A stretch of DNA of 64,000 bases from CAYXPR01 sp964467255. Lineage in GTDB: Bacteria; Pseudomonadota; Alphaproteobacteria; Rickettsiales; RGZB01. The notes under the pieces were generated by a model. That model ran no database searches. It saw nothing but the letters and a program-made list of their open reading frames with translations, and had not been told where the DNA came from. The stretch is taken from NCBI GenBank assembly GCA_964467255.1, contig CAYXPR010000003.1, forward strand, positions 62,001 to 126,000, written 5' to 3'. The translations under genes and the position numbers were made by a program. Shown here in pieces: positions 1-8,558 of this stretch (its first letter is position 1; every line of letters begins with the position of its first letter).

Positions 1-192
1 AGGAATGTGAACTCTGTGGGTTATTACTTATCCACGGTTTTCACAAAAATAAAAAAAGCGTATCTACATGTGGAAAACATGTGTGACAAGCACCGTGAAA
101 TATGGGATAAAAAACAGCGTGTGGATAAACACCCCACTTATTCATTTTTTATACAGCATCTTTTCACACCATGCTGTGGATAACATCAGTAT
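1..192. other. DnaA-box cluster, probable part of the chromosome origin (oriC)
   Basis: This AT-rich stretch before ppsR has two perfect DnaA boxes in TGTGGATAA orientation (120-128 and 175-183), a one-mismatch box TTATCCACG (28-36) and a weaker TGTGGAAAA (69-77). Four boxes in 190 bases is far above chance. In many alphaproteobacteria the origin lies close to the hemE/maf/ppsR/aroE genes, which fits. No CtrA box is visible here. The window begins at base 1, so an AT-rich unwinding element and more boxes may lie upstream. The last box ends ten bases before the ppsR start codon. Confidence 0.6.
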
Positions 193-1038
193 ATGACTGC
201 AAAAGAAGCACCTATTAAACATTTTCATCTTCATCTTGTGTCAGACTCCACGGGTGAAACCGTCTCCAGTGTGGCGCGTTCGGTGCTGTCGATGTTTGAT
301 GGAACAGAGGCAGAAGAGCATTTATGGTCTCTCGTCCGCACGAAAGGGCAAATGGATAAGGTGCTAGAAGGTATTCGTGAAAATCCAGGCCTTGTGCTTT
401 ACACCATCATGGAAGAAAAGCTTCAGCAGCAACTGAAAGAAGGTTGCCGCAGTATGGAAGTGGTGTGTATCCCGGTGCTCAATCACATCATTCGTGAAAT
501 ATCGGATTTCTTAGGCCTTAAAAAAATGAAATCTGCCCCCGGCAGGCAATATGAACTGGATGAAGAATATTTCACCCGCGTCGAAGCCATTAACTTTGCG
601 CTCGCGCACGACGATGGTCAAAATGCGCATAATCTTGATGAGGCGGATATTGTGCTCGTGGGCCCTTCCCGCACCTCCAAAACACCGACCTGCGTGTATC
701 TTTCTTATCGCGGATATAATTCTGCCAACGTACCTTTCGTAATGAATTGTCCACTGCCAGAAACATTGTTTAATCTTAAAAAGCCGCTGGTGGTGGGTTT
801 GGTGATAAGCCCTGAGCGACTAATCCAGATTCGTAAAACGCGCCTGATTTCGCTCAATGAAACACGCGAAACATCGTATGTGGATATGGATAAAATCAAA
901 GAAGAAGTGGCCGAGGCACGAAAAATTTATGCCAAATATAACTGGCCGGTGATTGACGTCACGCGCCGCTCGATTGAAGAAACCGTGGCAAACATTATCA
1001 ATTTGTATAATGAACGCAAGGCCAAGCACGATGCCTAA
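193..1038 (+). CDS. ppsR: Pyruvate, phosphate dikinase/PEP synthase regulatory protein (DUF299 kinase-pyrophosphorylase)
   Basis: A bifunctional cytosolic regulator of this family uses ADP to inactivate pyruvate phosphate dikinase or PEP synthase by threonine phosphorylation, and Pi to reactivate it. The 281 residues match the usual family length. The family's N-terminal SDSTGET motif is present, as is the P-loop-like GPSRTSKTP near residues 157-165 that marks DUF299. The ATG at 193 has no Shine-Dalgarno sequence, and a DnaA box ends ten bases before it, so translation may be leaderless. The stop overlaps the start of aroE by 8 bases, which indicates a cotranscribed run ppsR-aroE-coaE-dnaQ. 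The target enzyme is not in the window. Confidence 0.93.
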   Translation: MTAKEAPIKHFHLHLVSDSTGETVSSVARSVLSMFDGTEAEEHLWSLVRTKGQMDKVLEGIRENPGLVLYTIMEEKLQQQLKEGCRSMEVVCIPVLNHIIREISDFLGLKKMKSAPGRQYELDEEYFTRVEAINFALAHDDGQNAHNLDEADIVLVGPSRTSKTPTCVYLSYRGYNSANVPFVMNCPLPETLFNLKKPLVVGLVISPERLIQIRKTRLISLNETRETSYVDMDKIKEEVAEARKIYAKYNWPVIDVTRRSIEETVANIINLYNERKAKHDA

Positions 1039-1912
1039 AAAAGCTGGCGTTATTGGTTTTCCCATCGGCCATTCGCTTTCACCGCGAATTCATGGCTATT
1101 GGCTGAAGGAGCATGGTATTGAAGGCAGTTATACGGCCATTGAAGTGCATGCGGGGGAACTCAGTTCTTTTTTAAAAAGCCTGGCTGAAAATAATTATGC
1201 GGGCGTAAACGTGACGTTGCCACACAAAGAAAATGCACTGAAATATGTGGATGAAGTAGAGCCGCTTTCACGCTTCATCGGTGCGGTGAACACGGTGGTG
1301 GTGCGCAATGGAAAACTATTGGCCACGAATACGGACATGGGCGGGTTTTTTGAAAACTTAGCGCAGGGTGCGCCGGGGTTTGAATTCCACAAAGGCAAGG
1401 CGGTTGTGCTGGGCGCGGGCGGTGCCGCGCGTGCGATTATCACGGCGCTGCTTATTTATGGTGTACCGGAAATTGTATTGTTGAACCGCACCCGCGAGCG
1501 CGCCGAAGAAATCAAAAAACATTTCGCAGGCGGTATGCCGGAAGATGACATCACCGGCCGTATCGATTGGCCACAGCTGGCGAATAAAATCACCATCCTG
1601 CCGTGGGAAGAAAAAGAACAGGCGCTGGTGGGCGCCAACATGCTGGTCAACACCACCGCGCTTGGCATGAAGGGCAAAGACAGGCTTGAAATCGACCTCG
1701 CCAATTTGCCCAGTGCGGCGCTGGTAAACGACATCGTCTATAATCCGCTGGAAACAGAGTTACTTGCGCAGGCAAAAAAACGCGGCAACCGTGTGGTGGA
1801 TGGTTTGGGCATGCTGCTGCATCAGGCGGTGCCGGGGTTTGAGGCATGGTTTGGCGTGCGCCCGAAAGTAACGCACGCGCTGCGCCAGCATGTGCTGGAG
1901 GGGATGAAATAA
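1031..1912 (+). CDS. aroE: Shikimate dehydrogenase (NADP+)
   Basis: This enzyme reduces 3-dehydroshikimate to shikimate with NADPH in aromatic amino-acid synthesis. The 293-residue product has the substrate-binding GHSLSP motif at the N-terminus, NVTLPHKE with the catalytic lysine, an NTDMGGF segment, the Rossmann glycine motif GAGGAARAI and NDIVYNP near the C-terminus. The ATG at 1031 is chosen because the protein then opens with KKAGVIGFPIGHS, as family members do. A longer reading from 953 would only re-read the end of ppsR. The start lies inside the ppsR gene and the stop is two bases before the coaE ATG, consistent with translational coupling. Confidence 0.95.
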   Translation: MPKKAGVIGFPIGHSLSPRIHGYWLKEHGIEGSYTAIEVHAGELSSFLKSLAENNYAGVNVTLPHKENALKYVDEVEPLSRFIGAVNTVVVRNGKLLATNTDMGGFFENLAQGAPGFEFHKGKAVVLGAGGAARAIITALLIYGVPEIVLLNRTRERAEEIKKHFAGGMPEDDITGRIDWPQLANKITILPWEEKEQALVGANMLVNTTALGMKGKDRLEIDLANLPSAALVNDIVYNPLETELLAQAKKRGNRVVDGLGMLLHQAVPGFEAWFGVRPKVTHALRQHVLEGMK

Positions 1913-1914
1913 TT

Positions 1915-2532
1915 ATGTTGGTCGTTGGCCTCACAGGCTCTATCGGGATGGGGAAAAGTTACGTGGCAGAACGCCTGCGTGAAATGAATATTCCTGTGTT
2001 CGACGCCGATAATATCGTGCATGAATTGTTTGAGAATCCGGATTCTCCTGCCCTAAGCGGTGTTGAAAAACTATTTCCGGATTGTGTAGTAGATGGCGTG
2101 CTAAACCGCCAAGCGCTTGGCGCAGAAGTCTTTCATAATACAGAAAAACGCAAACAGCTTGAGGCGGTGATTCATCCGCTGGTGCTAAAAGAAAAGCGCC
2201 GCTTTTTAACCCACCAACGTCTGGCAAAATCGCCACTCGTGGTACTCGATATTCCGCTGCTCTATGAGCTGGGCTGGGAAAAATACTGTGGCGCAGTGAT
2301 GGTCGCGCACGCACCTGCGGCCATTCAGCGCCGCCGCGTGCTGTCGCGCCCCGGCATGACGGAAGAAAAATTTAATGCCATCCTCGCGAGCCAAATGCCA
2401 TCGGTGGAAAAAGAAAAGCGTGCAGACTATGTGATTAACACAGGCGTCACGCGCGGCAAAGTTGTGTCGCAACTTAAAAAAACCATCGCGGCGATGATTG
2501 ACGGGAAGTTGCGTGAAAGGAAAAAATCATGA
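1915..2532 (+). CDS. coaE: Dephospho-CoA kinase
   Basis: CoaE phosphorylates the 3'-hydroxyl of dephospho-CoA, the last step of coenzyme A synthesis. The 205-residue protein opens with the P-loop GLTGSIGMGKS (residues 5-15), followed by the FDAD segment and the lid-region PLLYE motif of the family. The ATG at 1915 puts the P-loop where it belongs; an in-frame start at 1846 would run back into aroE and is not needed. The TGA stop overlaps the dnaQ ATG as ATGA. Genes aroE, coaE and dnaQ are in this order in many alphaproteobacteria. Confidence 0.95.
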   Translation: MLVVGLTGSIGMGKSYVAERLREMNIPVFDADNIVHELFENPDSPALSGVEKLFPDCVVDGVLNRQALGAEVFHNTEKRKQLEAVIHPLVLKEKRRFLTHQRLAKSPLVVLDIPLLYELGWEKYCGAVMVAHAPAAIQRRRVLSRPGMTEEKFNAILASQMPSVEKEKRADYVINTGVTRGKVVSQLKKTIAAMIDGKLRERKKS

Positions 2533-3209
2533 GAGAGATTGCGCTCGATACCGAAACCACAGGCCTAGAGCCGCGCGACGGTCACCGCATTGTTGAAATC
2601 GGCTGCGTGGAAATGGTGGGGCGTATCCGCACCGGCAAGCACTTCCATGCCTACTTAAATCCGGAGCGCGACATGCCGCCCGAGGCTTTCCGTGTGCATG
2701 GTCTTTCCACCGAGTTCCTCATGGACAAGCCGCTATTTTCAGAGTCGGCAGAAGAATTTCTGGCCTTCATTGGCGAAGATGCGCTGGTGATTCACAATGC
2801 TGCATTCGATATGAAATTCTTAAATGCCGAGCTAACCAAGGTGGGCAAAGAAGCCCTCTCTATGGCGCGGGTAACAGACACCATGCTGCTAGCGCGTGCG
2901 AAATTCCCCGGTGCCCCGGCAAGTCTTGATGCGCTCTGTCGCCGGTTTAACATCGACCTTTCTTCGCGCACCAAACACGGCGCGCTGCTGGATGCCGAAC
3001 TGCTGGCGGAAATGTATCTGGAGCTTACGGGCGGCAGTCAGCGGACGCTAGAGCTTGCGGCGAACAATACAGCGAATGTGGAGGTTGCTGCGCAACAGAT
3101 GCGTGAAATGCTGGTGCCGCGCACGCATGCCGCATCTGAAGCAGAGGCAGAGGCGCACAGCGCCTTTCTTGAAAAAATCAAAAACCCGCTCTGGAAGCAG
3201 TCGTCTTAG
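2529..3209 (+). CDS. dnaQ: DNA polymerase III epsilon subunit (3'-5' proofreading exonuclease)
   Basis: This is the proofreading subunit of the replicative polymerase core. The 226 residues contain the DEDD exonuclease motifs: Exo I with D7 and E9 (LDTETTGL), Exo II in NAAFDMKFL, and Exo III in the HGALLDAELLA segment with its histidine and aspartate. The C-terminal tail after about residue 180 is Ala/Glu-rich and in this family connects to the alpha subunit. The start overlaps the coaE stop by 4 bases. The gene converges on secB and the two stop codons overlap, so no room is left for a terminator between them. Confidence 0.94.
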   Translation: MREIALDTETTGLEPRDGHRIVEIGCVEMVGRIRTGKHFHAYLNPERDMPPEAFRVHGLSTEFLMDKPLFSESAEEFLAFIGEDALVIHNAAFDMKFLNAELTKVGKEALSMARVTDTMLLARAKFPGAPASLDALCRRFNIDLSSRTKHGALLDAELLAEMYLELTGGSQRTLELAANNTANVEVAAQQMREMLVPRTHAASEAEAEAHSAFLEKIKNPLWKQSS

Positions 3210-3730
3210 GCGGTTTTCTGGCTCTGCGCTTTTTTCTGTAAATACAGCGTGGCAAAATCAATCGGCTCAAGCATCAAAGGGGCGAAGCCGCCGCTTTGTG
3301 TGCAGTCCGCTAAAATGCGGCGCGCGAATGGGAACAGCAGGCTCGGGCAATAGACGAGCAGCACACCTTCCAGCTCATTTTCAGGCACGCCAATCACGGT
3401 GAAAGTGCCGCCATAGCTCAGCTCGGCCAAAAAGCTGGTTTCGTTTTCCACCTGTGTTTTGGCAGAAATGTTGAGCACCACTTCAAACAGACCCTTGTCC
3501 TTATTCAAGGCGCCGGCTTTCAGGTCTACATTAATGTCTACCTTCGGGGGCTGGCCACCGCTGGCCTGCACGAACAGGCTGCCGGGCGCCTTTGGGTTTT
3601 CGAAAGATAAGTCTTTGATATACTGGGCATTTACCACGATACGCGGCTGTTGTTTTGCGCCACTCTGAGGGCTCTGTTTTGCCGCGCCTGTGGGCTTCCC
3701 GCTGTTTTTAGTCTCTTTTTTATCTGCCAT
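3206..3730 (-). CDS. secB: Protein-export chaperone SecB
   Basis: SecB keeps precursor proteins unfolded and hands them to SecA. The 174-residue product has a low-complexity Lys/Ser/Gln-rich N-terminal tail of about 28 residues, then the SecB core beginning with VVNAQYIKDLSFENP, and the acidic/hydrophobic C-terminal part. The ATG at 3730 is preferred because a GGAG Shine-Dalgarno sits about seven bases ahead and the added residues of the longer reading frame show no family likeness. The secB gene follows dnaQ in opposite orientation, a common alphaproteobacterial arrangement near the origin. Confidence 0.92.
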   Translation of the reverse strand: MADKKETKNSGKPTGAAKQSPQSGAKQQPRIVVNAQYIKDLSFENPKAPGSLFVQASGGQPPKVDINVDLKAGALNKDKGLFEVVLNISAKTQVENETSFLAELSYGGTFTVIGVPENELEGVLLVYCPSLLFPFARRILADCTQSGGFAPLMLEPIDFATLYLQKKAQSQKTA

Positions 3731-3796
3731 TATTTTTCTCCGCCTGTTATCAAAAGCGCCTGTTTTTATGCCGGATAAGGCTTGCAAAAGTGCCAT

Positions 3797-3957
3797 AATC
3801 CCGTATAAGGATGAATTCCCCGCGCCCTAGGTAGCACAGGCGGGGTGGCTTCCGCAAGAGCGAACATCAATTGGCAAGGGCTTGGCGCGGGCCGTTTTGA
3901 ACATCAATTTTAAACACCACCGGGATTCCCGGACAGACAACGCTTAAGGAGTTTTTC
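3797..3957 (+). promoter_or_regulatory. metE leader with an 11-bp direct repeat and two dyads
   Basis: The gap between the divergent secB and metE genes holds an exact direct repeat, GAACATCAATT, at 3862-3872 and 3899-3909 (37 bases apart), a CCCCGC/GCGGGG dyad around 3815-3837, and a small hairpin CCGGG-ATT-CCCGG at 3920-3932 shortly before a strong Shine-Dalgarno (AAGGAG). The repeat spacing suits two regulator sites. It does not fit the MetR consensus, and I could not fit the region to a SAM or cobalamin riboswitch. Confidence 0.4.
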
Positions 3958-6273
3958 ATGGTACAAGCTTCAAATCTTGGCTTTCCACGCATCGGCGCAA
4001 ACAGGGAGCTGAAAAAGGCCCTCGAATCTTTCTGGAAAGGCCAGGTGAAAGAAAGCGACCTACAGGCTGAGGCCCGCCGCATCCGCGCAGAAAACTGGAA
4101 AACACAGAAAAACGCAGGTATCGCGGTGATTCCATCGAACGATTTTTCGTTCTACGACCAAGTGCTCGACACCATCTGTGCCGTAGGCGCAATCCCCAGC
4201 CGTTACGGTTTTGCTGGTGGCCAGATTGACCTTGATACGTATTTCGCCATGGCCCGCGGTTCGCAGGGTAAGGGGCGCGACGTGGTCGCAATGGAAATGA
4301 CCAAGTGGTTCGACACGAACTACCACTATATCGTGCCGGAATTCAAAAAAGACACGAACTTCCGCCTTTCCTCCACGAAAGCGGTGGACGAATTCAAAGA
4401 AGCCAAAGCCCTTGGTATTGAAACGCGCCCGGTTATTGTGGGGCCTGTTACGTTGCTGCTCATCGGTAAAGAACGTGATGGCGGCAATGCGCTTTCGCTG
4501 CTTGATAAACTGCTGCCGGTGTATGCCGAGCTGCTGAAAAACCTTGAAGCTGCTGGCGCAAAAGCCGTGCAGATGGACGAGCCTTACTTGGTGATGGATC
4601 TGCCGGAAGGTGCCGCTGCGGCCTATAAAAAAGCCTATGAAACGCTGGCGAAAGCCACGGGTCTTAAAATCACACTGGCGACCTATTTTGGCGACCTGCG
4701 CGATAACGTTACGCTCGCAGCCAACCTGCCAGTAGCAGGCCTGCATGTAGACTTGGTGCGCGGTGCAGAGCAGCTCGATAAGGTGCTGGCAGCGCTGCCA
4801 AAGGGCAAAGCTCTTTCGCTTGGCCTTATTGATGGCCGTAACATCTGGCGCGCGGACCTTGAAAAGGCGCTCGTGCTGGCGGAAAAAGCGGCGGCGAAAA
4901 TCGGTAAAGAAAATGTGCAGATTGCAGGCTCATGCTCACTGCTGCACACGCCGGTGGATTTGAATGCCGAAAAGAAAATGGATGCCGAGCTCAAGGGTTG
5001 GCTCTCCTTTGCGACGCAGAAACTGTCTGAAATTGCGGCGCTTGCAACGGCGCTCGAAAAGGGTAAAGACGCGGCGAAAGAAGCATTTGACGCCAGCAAA
5101 AAAGCAATCGATGGCCGCAAAAATTCCAAGCGCATTCACAATGACAGCGTGAAGCAACTGGTGGCGAACATCTCCAAAGATTTGCTAAGCCGCAAAAGTG
5201 GCTTTGGTCAGCGTGCAAAGATTCAGCACAAGGCGCTGAATCTGCCGATTCTGCCGACGACGACGATTGGCTCCTTCCCGCAAACAGCAGAAGTGCGTGC
5301 CGCGCGTGCGAAGTTCAAAAAAGGCGAACTCACTGCCGCGCAGTATGATCAGTTCTTGAAAGACGAAATCGAAAAATGCGTGAAGTTCCAGGAGCAAATC
5401 GGCATCGACGTGCTGGTGCATGGCGAATTTGAACGCAACGACATGGTGGAATATTTCGGCGAACAGCTAAAAGGCTTTGCCTTCAGTGAAAACGGTTGGG
5501 TGCAGAGCTACGGTTCGCGCTGCGTGAAGCCGCCGATTATTTTTGGTGACGTCTGGCGTGAAAAGCCGATGACGGTAGACTGGGCGATTTTTGCACAGAG
5601 CAAAACGAAAAAAATCATGAAGGGCATGCTCACGGGTCCCGTGACCATCCTGCAATGGTCTTTCGTGCGCGATGACCAACCGCGCCGCGACACGTGCCTG
5701 CAAATCGCGTTTGCGATTCGCGGCGAAGTGACGGATCTTGAAAAAGCGGGTATCAAAATCATCCAGATCGACGAAGCGGCGCTGCGCGAAGGCCTGCCGC
5801 TCCGTAAAACCGATTGGGATGCATACCTGAAATGGGCGGTGGATGCATTCCGTATCTCTGCATCGAACGTGCGCGACGACACGCAGATTCACACCCACAT
5901 GTGCTACTCCGAGTTCAACGACATCATCGGTGCGGTTGCCGCGATGGATGCTGACGTGATTTCCATCGAAACTTCCCGCTCCGCGATGGAGCTCTTAGAA
6001 GCCTTCGTGGACTTCAAATACCCGAACGAAATCGGACCCGGCGTGTACGACATTCACAGCCCGCGCGTACCTGCCACGGCCGAGATGGAAAAGCTGCTGA
6101 ACAAAGCGCTCGAAGTCTTAAAGCCGGAACAAGTATGGGTGAACCCGGACTGCGGCCTTAAAACCCGCGGCTGGCCGGAAGTGACCGACGCGCTGAAACA
6201 CATGGTGGAAGCCACCGAAAAACTGCGTAAAGCCATTGGTGGCGGCACGCAGCAGGAACGTGCTTCTGCCTAA
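3958..6273 (+). CDS. metE: Cobalamin-independent methionine synthase
   Basis: MetE transfers a methyl group from 5-methyltetrahydropteroyltri-glutamate to homocysteine, forming methionine without B12. At 771 residues it has the standard full length of two TIM-barrel halves. The N-terminal half starts with the typical NLGFPRIG, and the C-terminal half carries the zinc ligands H647 and C649 (THMCY) and C732 (NPDCGLKTRGW). An AAGGAG Shine-Dalgarno lies seven bases before the ATG. The gene stands alone between an elaborate leader and a strong terminator. The window also encodes metX and metW for the homocysteine branch, 24 kb away. Confidence 0.97.
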   Translation: MVQASNLGFPRIGANRELKKALESFWKGQVKESDLQAEARRIRAENWKTQKNAGIAVIPSNDFSFYDQVLDTICAVGAIPSRYGFAGGQIDLDTYFAMARGSQGKGRDVVAMEMTKWFDTNYHYIVPEFKKDTNFRLSSTKAVDEFKEAKALGIETRPVIVGPVTLLLIGKERDGGNALSLLDKLLPVYAELLKNLEAAGAKAVQMDEPYLVMDLPEGAAAAYKKAYETLAKATGLKITLATYFGDLRDNVTLAANLPVAGLHVDLVRGAEQLDKVLAALPKGKALSLGLIDGRNIWRADLEKALVLAEKAAAKIGKENVQIAGSCSLLHTPVDLNAEKKMDAELKGWLSFATQKLSEIAALATALEKGKDAAKEAFDASKKAIDGRKNSKRIHNDSVKQLVANISKDLLSRKSGFGQRAKIQHKALNLPILPTTTIGSFPQTAEVRAARAKFKKGELTAAQYDQFLKDEIEKCVKFQEQIGIDVLVHGEFERNDMVEYFGEQLKGFAFSENGWVQSYGSRCVKPPIIFGDVWREKPMTVDWAIFAQSKTKKIMKGMLTGPVTILQWSFVRDDQPRRDTCLQIAFAIRGEVTDLEKAGIKIIQIDEAALREGLPLRKTDWDAYLKWAVDAFRISASNVRDDTQIHTHMCYSEFNDIIGAVAAMDADVISIETSRSAMELLEAFVDFKYPNEIGPGVYDIHSPRVPATAEMEKLLNKALEVLKPEQVWVNPDCGLKTRGWPEVTDALKHMVEATEKLRKAIGGGTQQERASA

Positions 6274-6291
6274 GCGTTTAGGCATAGAATC

Positions 6292-6326
6292 AAAAAAGGC
6301 CACCTCTTAAAGGGGTGGCCTTTTTT
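6292..6326. terminator. Strong intrinsic terminator between metE and the next gene, active on both strands
   Basis: GGCCACC (6298-6304) pairs with GGTGGCC (6314-6320), extended inward by three further pairs and outward by an A6/T6 run. The run gives a U-tract in either direction. It serves the rightward metE and the leftward gene that ends at 6347. Confidence 0.9.
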
Positions 6327-6346
6327 ATATCCGGTATCGCCTAAAT

Positions 6347-6856
6347 CTAGCGCACGAAGTGCGACCCACTGCCTCCGCTATGGCCTTCGCTATTTTGCCT
6401 TAGGGCTTCGCGGGCGGCACGTTGCTGCTCCATTAATTCCTGACGCGACTGAACGGTGCGCTCACCGTCGCGGCTGATGATGCCCAGCTGAGAGCCATCC
6501 TTGGCAAGTGGCGGCGCTTCCTCAGCCTCGCGCGCTGTTGCGGCAGGCGGTTTTTTGGGCTCAAACACATCGAAATAATAATCCATCAATTTGTCTGGCA
6601 CTTCGCAGGTTTGTTGTAGGTTTTCTAGTGTTGCGTTGATGCGGTAATCCAAATTGGAACGCACTTCGGGATATTTCTGTAATTTGGCTTCGTTGATGTC
6701 GCACAAATGGATAAAGCGATCCACCTCTTCAGGGCTCGGATCTTTAATCAGGCTGTGCATGGCTTCCAACCACTCAGTCACCAATAGCGGCGTGAGCGGA
6801 GCCCCTGCGGCTTCCTGAAACATCAGTAATTTTGGCGCGTTACCCATAGCCGCCAT
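6347..6856 (-). CDS. Hypothetical protein with charged, disordered C-terminus
   Basis: I do not recognise this 169-residue protein. The first ~115 residues look like a compact helical domain (LLVTEWLEAMHSL, then an EEVDRFIHLCD helix). The remainder is rich in Glu, Arg, Gln and Ser and ends in a Gly/Ser-rich tail. There is no signal peptide or membrane segment. The ATG at 6856 is chosen because an AGGGG Shine-Dalgarno sits about five bases ahead; a second ATG is at 6847. An exact CtrA box (6872-6886) lies 16 bases upstream of the start, too close to be a normal activator site for this gene, so it could repress it or serve guaB instead. Confidence 0.65.
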   Translation of the reverse strand: MAAMGNAPKLLMFQEAAGAPLTPLLVTEWLEAMHSLIKDPSPEEVDRFIHLCDINEAKLQKYPEVRSNLDYRINATLENLQQTCEVPDKLMDYYFDVFEPKKPPAATAREAEEAPPLAKDGSQLGIISRDGERTVQSRQELMEQQRAAREALRQNSEGHSGGSGSHFVR

Positions 6857-6871
6857 TTTACCCCTAAATTG

Positions 6872-6886
6872 TTAATTTATGATTAA
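6872..6886. promoter_or_regulatory. CtrA box between the 6347-6856 gene and guaB
   Basis: This is an exact TTAA-N7-TTAA match (spacer TTTATGA). It sits just upstream of the -35 of the guaB promoter (6901-6929) and 16 bases ahead of the start codon of the leftward gene. Unlike five other boxes in the window, it has no -10 at the 11-base spacing. It could act from the upstream position on guaB or block the leftward gene. Confidence 0.55.
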
Positions 6887-6900
6887 TAGGCCGATTTTCT

Positions 6901-6929
6901 TTGCTTTCCCTATAGTTTTGGGCTATAAA
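6901..6929 (+). promoter_or_regulatory. Sigma-70-type promoter of guaB
   Basis: TTGCTT (6901-6906) and TATAAA (6924-6929) are separated by 17 bases. Transcription would start near 6936, giving a leader of about 48 bases before the chosen guaB ATG. Confidence 0.6.
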
Positions 6930-6983
6930 CCGCGCGCATACCGAGGCAATCAGCCTTAAAAACAGTAGTTACGAGGTATGCAT

Positions 6984-8441
6984 ATGTCCTTCCGCGAAGC
7001 CCTCACTTTTGACGATGTTCTGCTGGTTCCTGCCGCGTCTGATATTTTACCGGCGCAGGTCAGCACGGAAACCACGCTCGCGTCCAAAATAAAACTGGGC
7101 ATCCCGCTCATGTCTGCGGCGATGGATACGGTCACCGAAAGCGAGCTGGCCATTGCCATGGCACAGCATGGTGGCCTTGGCTGCATCCACAAGAACCTCA
7201 CGGCAGATCAGCAGGCGTTAGAAGTCCGCAAAGTAAAAAAGTTTGAATCCGGCATGGTGGTAGACCCCGTCACGATGCGCCCCGATGCCACGCTCGCCGA
7301 TGCACTTCGCCTGATGGCGGAATATAAAATCTCCGGCATTCCGGTAACCGAAAAGAACGGCAAGCTGGTGGGTATTCTCACCAACCGCGATGTGCGCTTT
7401 GCCTCAAACCCGAAAGAGCGCGTGCGTGATTTGATGACGACGAAAGTTATCACCGCCAAAGAAGGCGTTTCGATTACAGACGCAAAAAAACTACTGCACC
7501 ATCACCGCATTGAAAAACTGTTGGTAGTGGATAGCAAGCAGCGCTGCATCGGCCTTATCACGGTGAAGGATATCGAAAAATCCCAAAAATTCCCGCTGGC
7601 CACGAAAGATGCCAAAGGCCGCCTGCGTGTGGCTGCCGCTGTGGGTACGGGTGAAAATGGTTTTGTCCGCGCGCAGAAATTAATCGATGCCGAGGTGGAT
7701 GTGGTGGTGGTGGATACCGCGCATGGTCACTCCAAAGGCGTGATTGATACGGTACGCCGCATTAAAAGAGCCTACCCGAATATCGCCGTGGTGGGTGGCA
7801 ACATCGCCACCGCCGCTGCCGCCAAAGCACTGATTGATGCAGGTGCGGATGCGGTGAAAGTCGGCATTGGCCCCGGCTCCATCTGCACCACTCGCATTGT
7901 GGCGGGTGTGGGTGTGCCGCAGCTGACCGCGATTCAGGATGTGGCCGAAGTCACCAAAAAAGCGAAGGTGACCTTGATTGCGGATGGCGGCATTAAATTC
8001 TCCGGGGACCTTGCAAAGGCACTCGCTGCAGGTGCTGATATGGCGATGCTTGGCTCACTGTTTGCGGGCACGAAAGAAAGCCCGGGTGATGTGGTGCTCT
8101 ATCAGGGCCGTTCGTATAAAACCTACCGCGGCATGGGCAGCGTGGGTGCGATGGCGCGCGGCAGTGCGGACCGTTATTTCCAACAGGAAGTGAAAGAGTC
8201 GATGAAGTTCGTGCCCGAAGGCGTGGAGGGTCGCGTGCCTTACAAAGGCGAAGTGGCGGGGGTGATTCACCAACTGGTGGGCGGGTTGAAGTCCGCGATG
8301 GGTTATACGGGCAACCGCACCATCAAAGACCTGCAGAAAAATGCTGAGTTTGTACGCATCACGGGTGCGGGTTTGAAAGAGTCGCACGCGCACGATGTGG
8401 TCATCACGCAGGAAGCGCCGAACTACCGCATTGAGAGCTAG
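6984..8441 (+). CDS. guaB: Inosine-5'-monophosphate dehydrogenase
   Basis: GuaB oxidises IMP to XMP with NAD+, the committed step of GMP synthesis. The 485-residue product shows the N-terminal FDDVLLVP segment, the SAAMDTVTE motif, two CBS domains at roughly residues 95-205 (EYKISGIPVTE, HHRIEKLLVVD) and the catalytic loop GPGSICTTR with C301. The tail keeps the YRGMGSVGAM flap. Two in-frame ATGs compete: 6978 lies one base after the GAGG Shine-Dalgarno, whereas 6984 lies seven bases after it and gives the usual MSFREALTFDDV start, so I use 6984. It is monocistronic, with its own promoter at 6901-6929. Confidence 0.96.
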   Translation: MSFREALTFDDVLLVPAASDILPAQVSTETTLASKIKLGIPLMSAAMDTVTESELAIAMAQHGGLGCIHKNLTADQQALEVRKVKKFESGMVVDPVTMRPDATLADALRLMAEYKISGIPVTEKNGKLVGILTNRDVRFASNPKERVRDLMTTKVITAKEGVSITDAKKLLHHHRIEKLLVVDSKQRCIGLITVKDIEKSQKFPLATKDAKGRLRVAAAVGTGENGFVRAQKLIDAEVDVVVVDTAHGHSKGVIDTVRRIKRAYPNIAVVGGNIATAAAAKALIDAGADAVKVGIGPGSICTTRIVAGVGVPQLTAIQDVAEVTKKAKVTLIADGGIKFSGDLAKALAAGADMAMLGSLFAGTKESPGDVVLYQGRSYKTYRGMGSVGAMARGSADRYFQQEVKESMKFVPEGVEGRVPYKGEVAGVIHQLVGGLKSAMGYTGNRTIKDLQKNAEFVRITGAGLKESHAHDVVITQEAPNYRIES

Positions 8442-8499
8442 AAACGCCAAACCATTTTTTCCTGTACCAACAGTCGGATAGCACAAAAAAACGCTGGAT

Positions 8500-8531
8500 T
8501 TAACGCTCTTTTAATCTTTCTGTGCCATACT
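8500..8531 (+). promoter_or_regulatory. CtrA-type promoter of the 8559-10007 gene
   Basis: There is an exact TTAA-N7-TTAA box at 8500-8514 (spacer CGCTCTT), then 11 bases, then a -10-like CATACT at 8526-8531. The ATG follows 44 bases after the box, with an AAAGGAG Shine-Dalgarno. The layout matches the promoters at 19988 and 56226. Confidence 0.65.
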
Positions 8532-8558
8532 GATTTTCTGCAGGGGTTAAAGGAGAAA

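Noticed and set aside
953..1030. N-terminal extension of aroE inside ppsR
   Set aside because: The added residues merely re-read ppsR in another frame; AroE homologues start close to 1031.
3797..3957. SAM or cobalamin riboswitch upstream of metE
   Set aside because: I could not place the conserved cores of these classes; only dyads and a direct repeat are visible.
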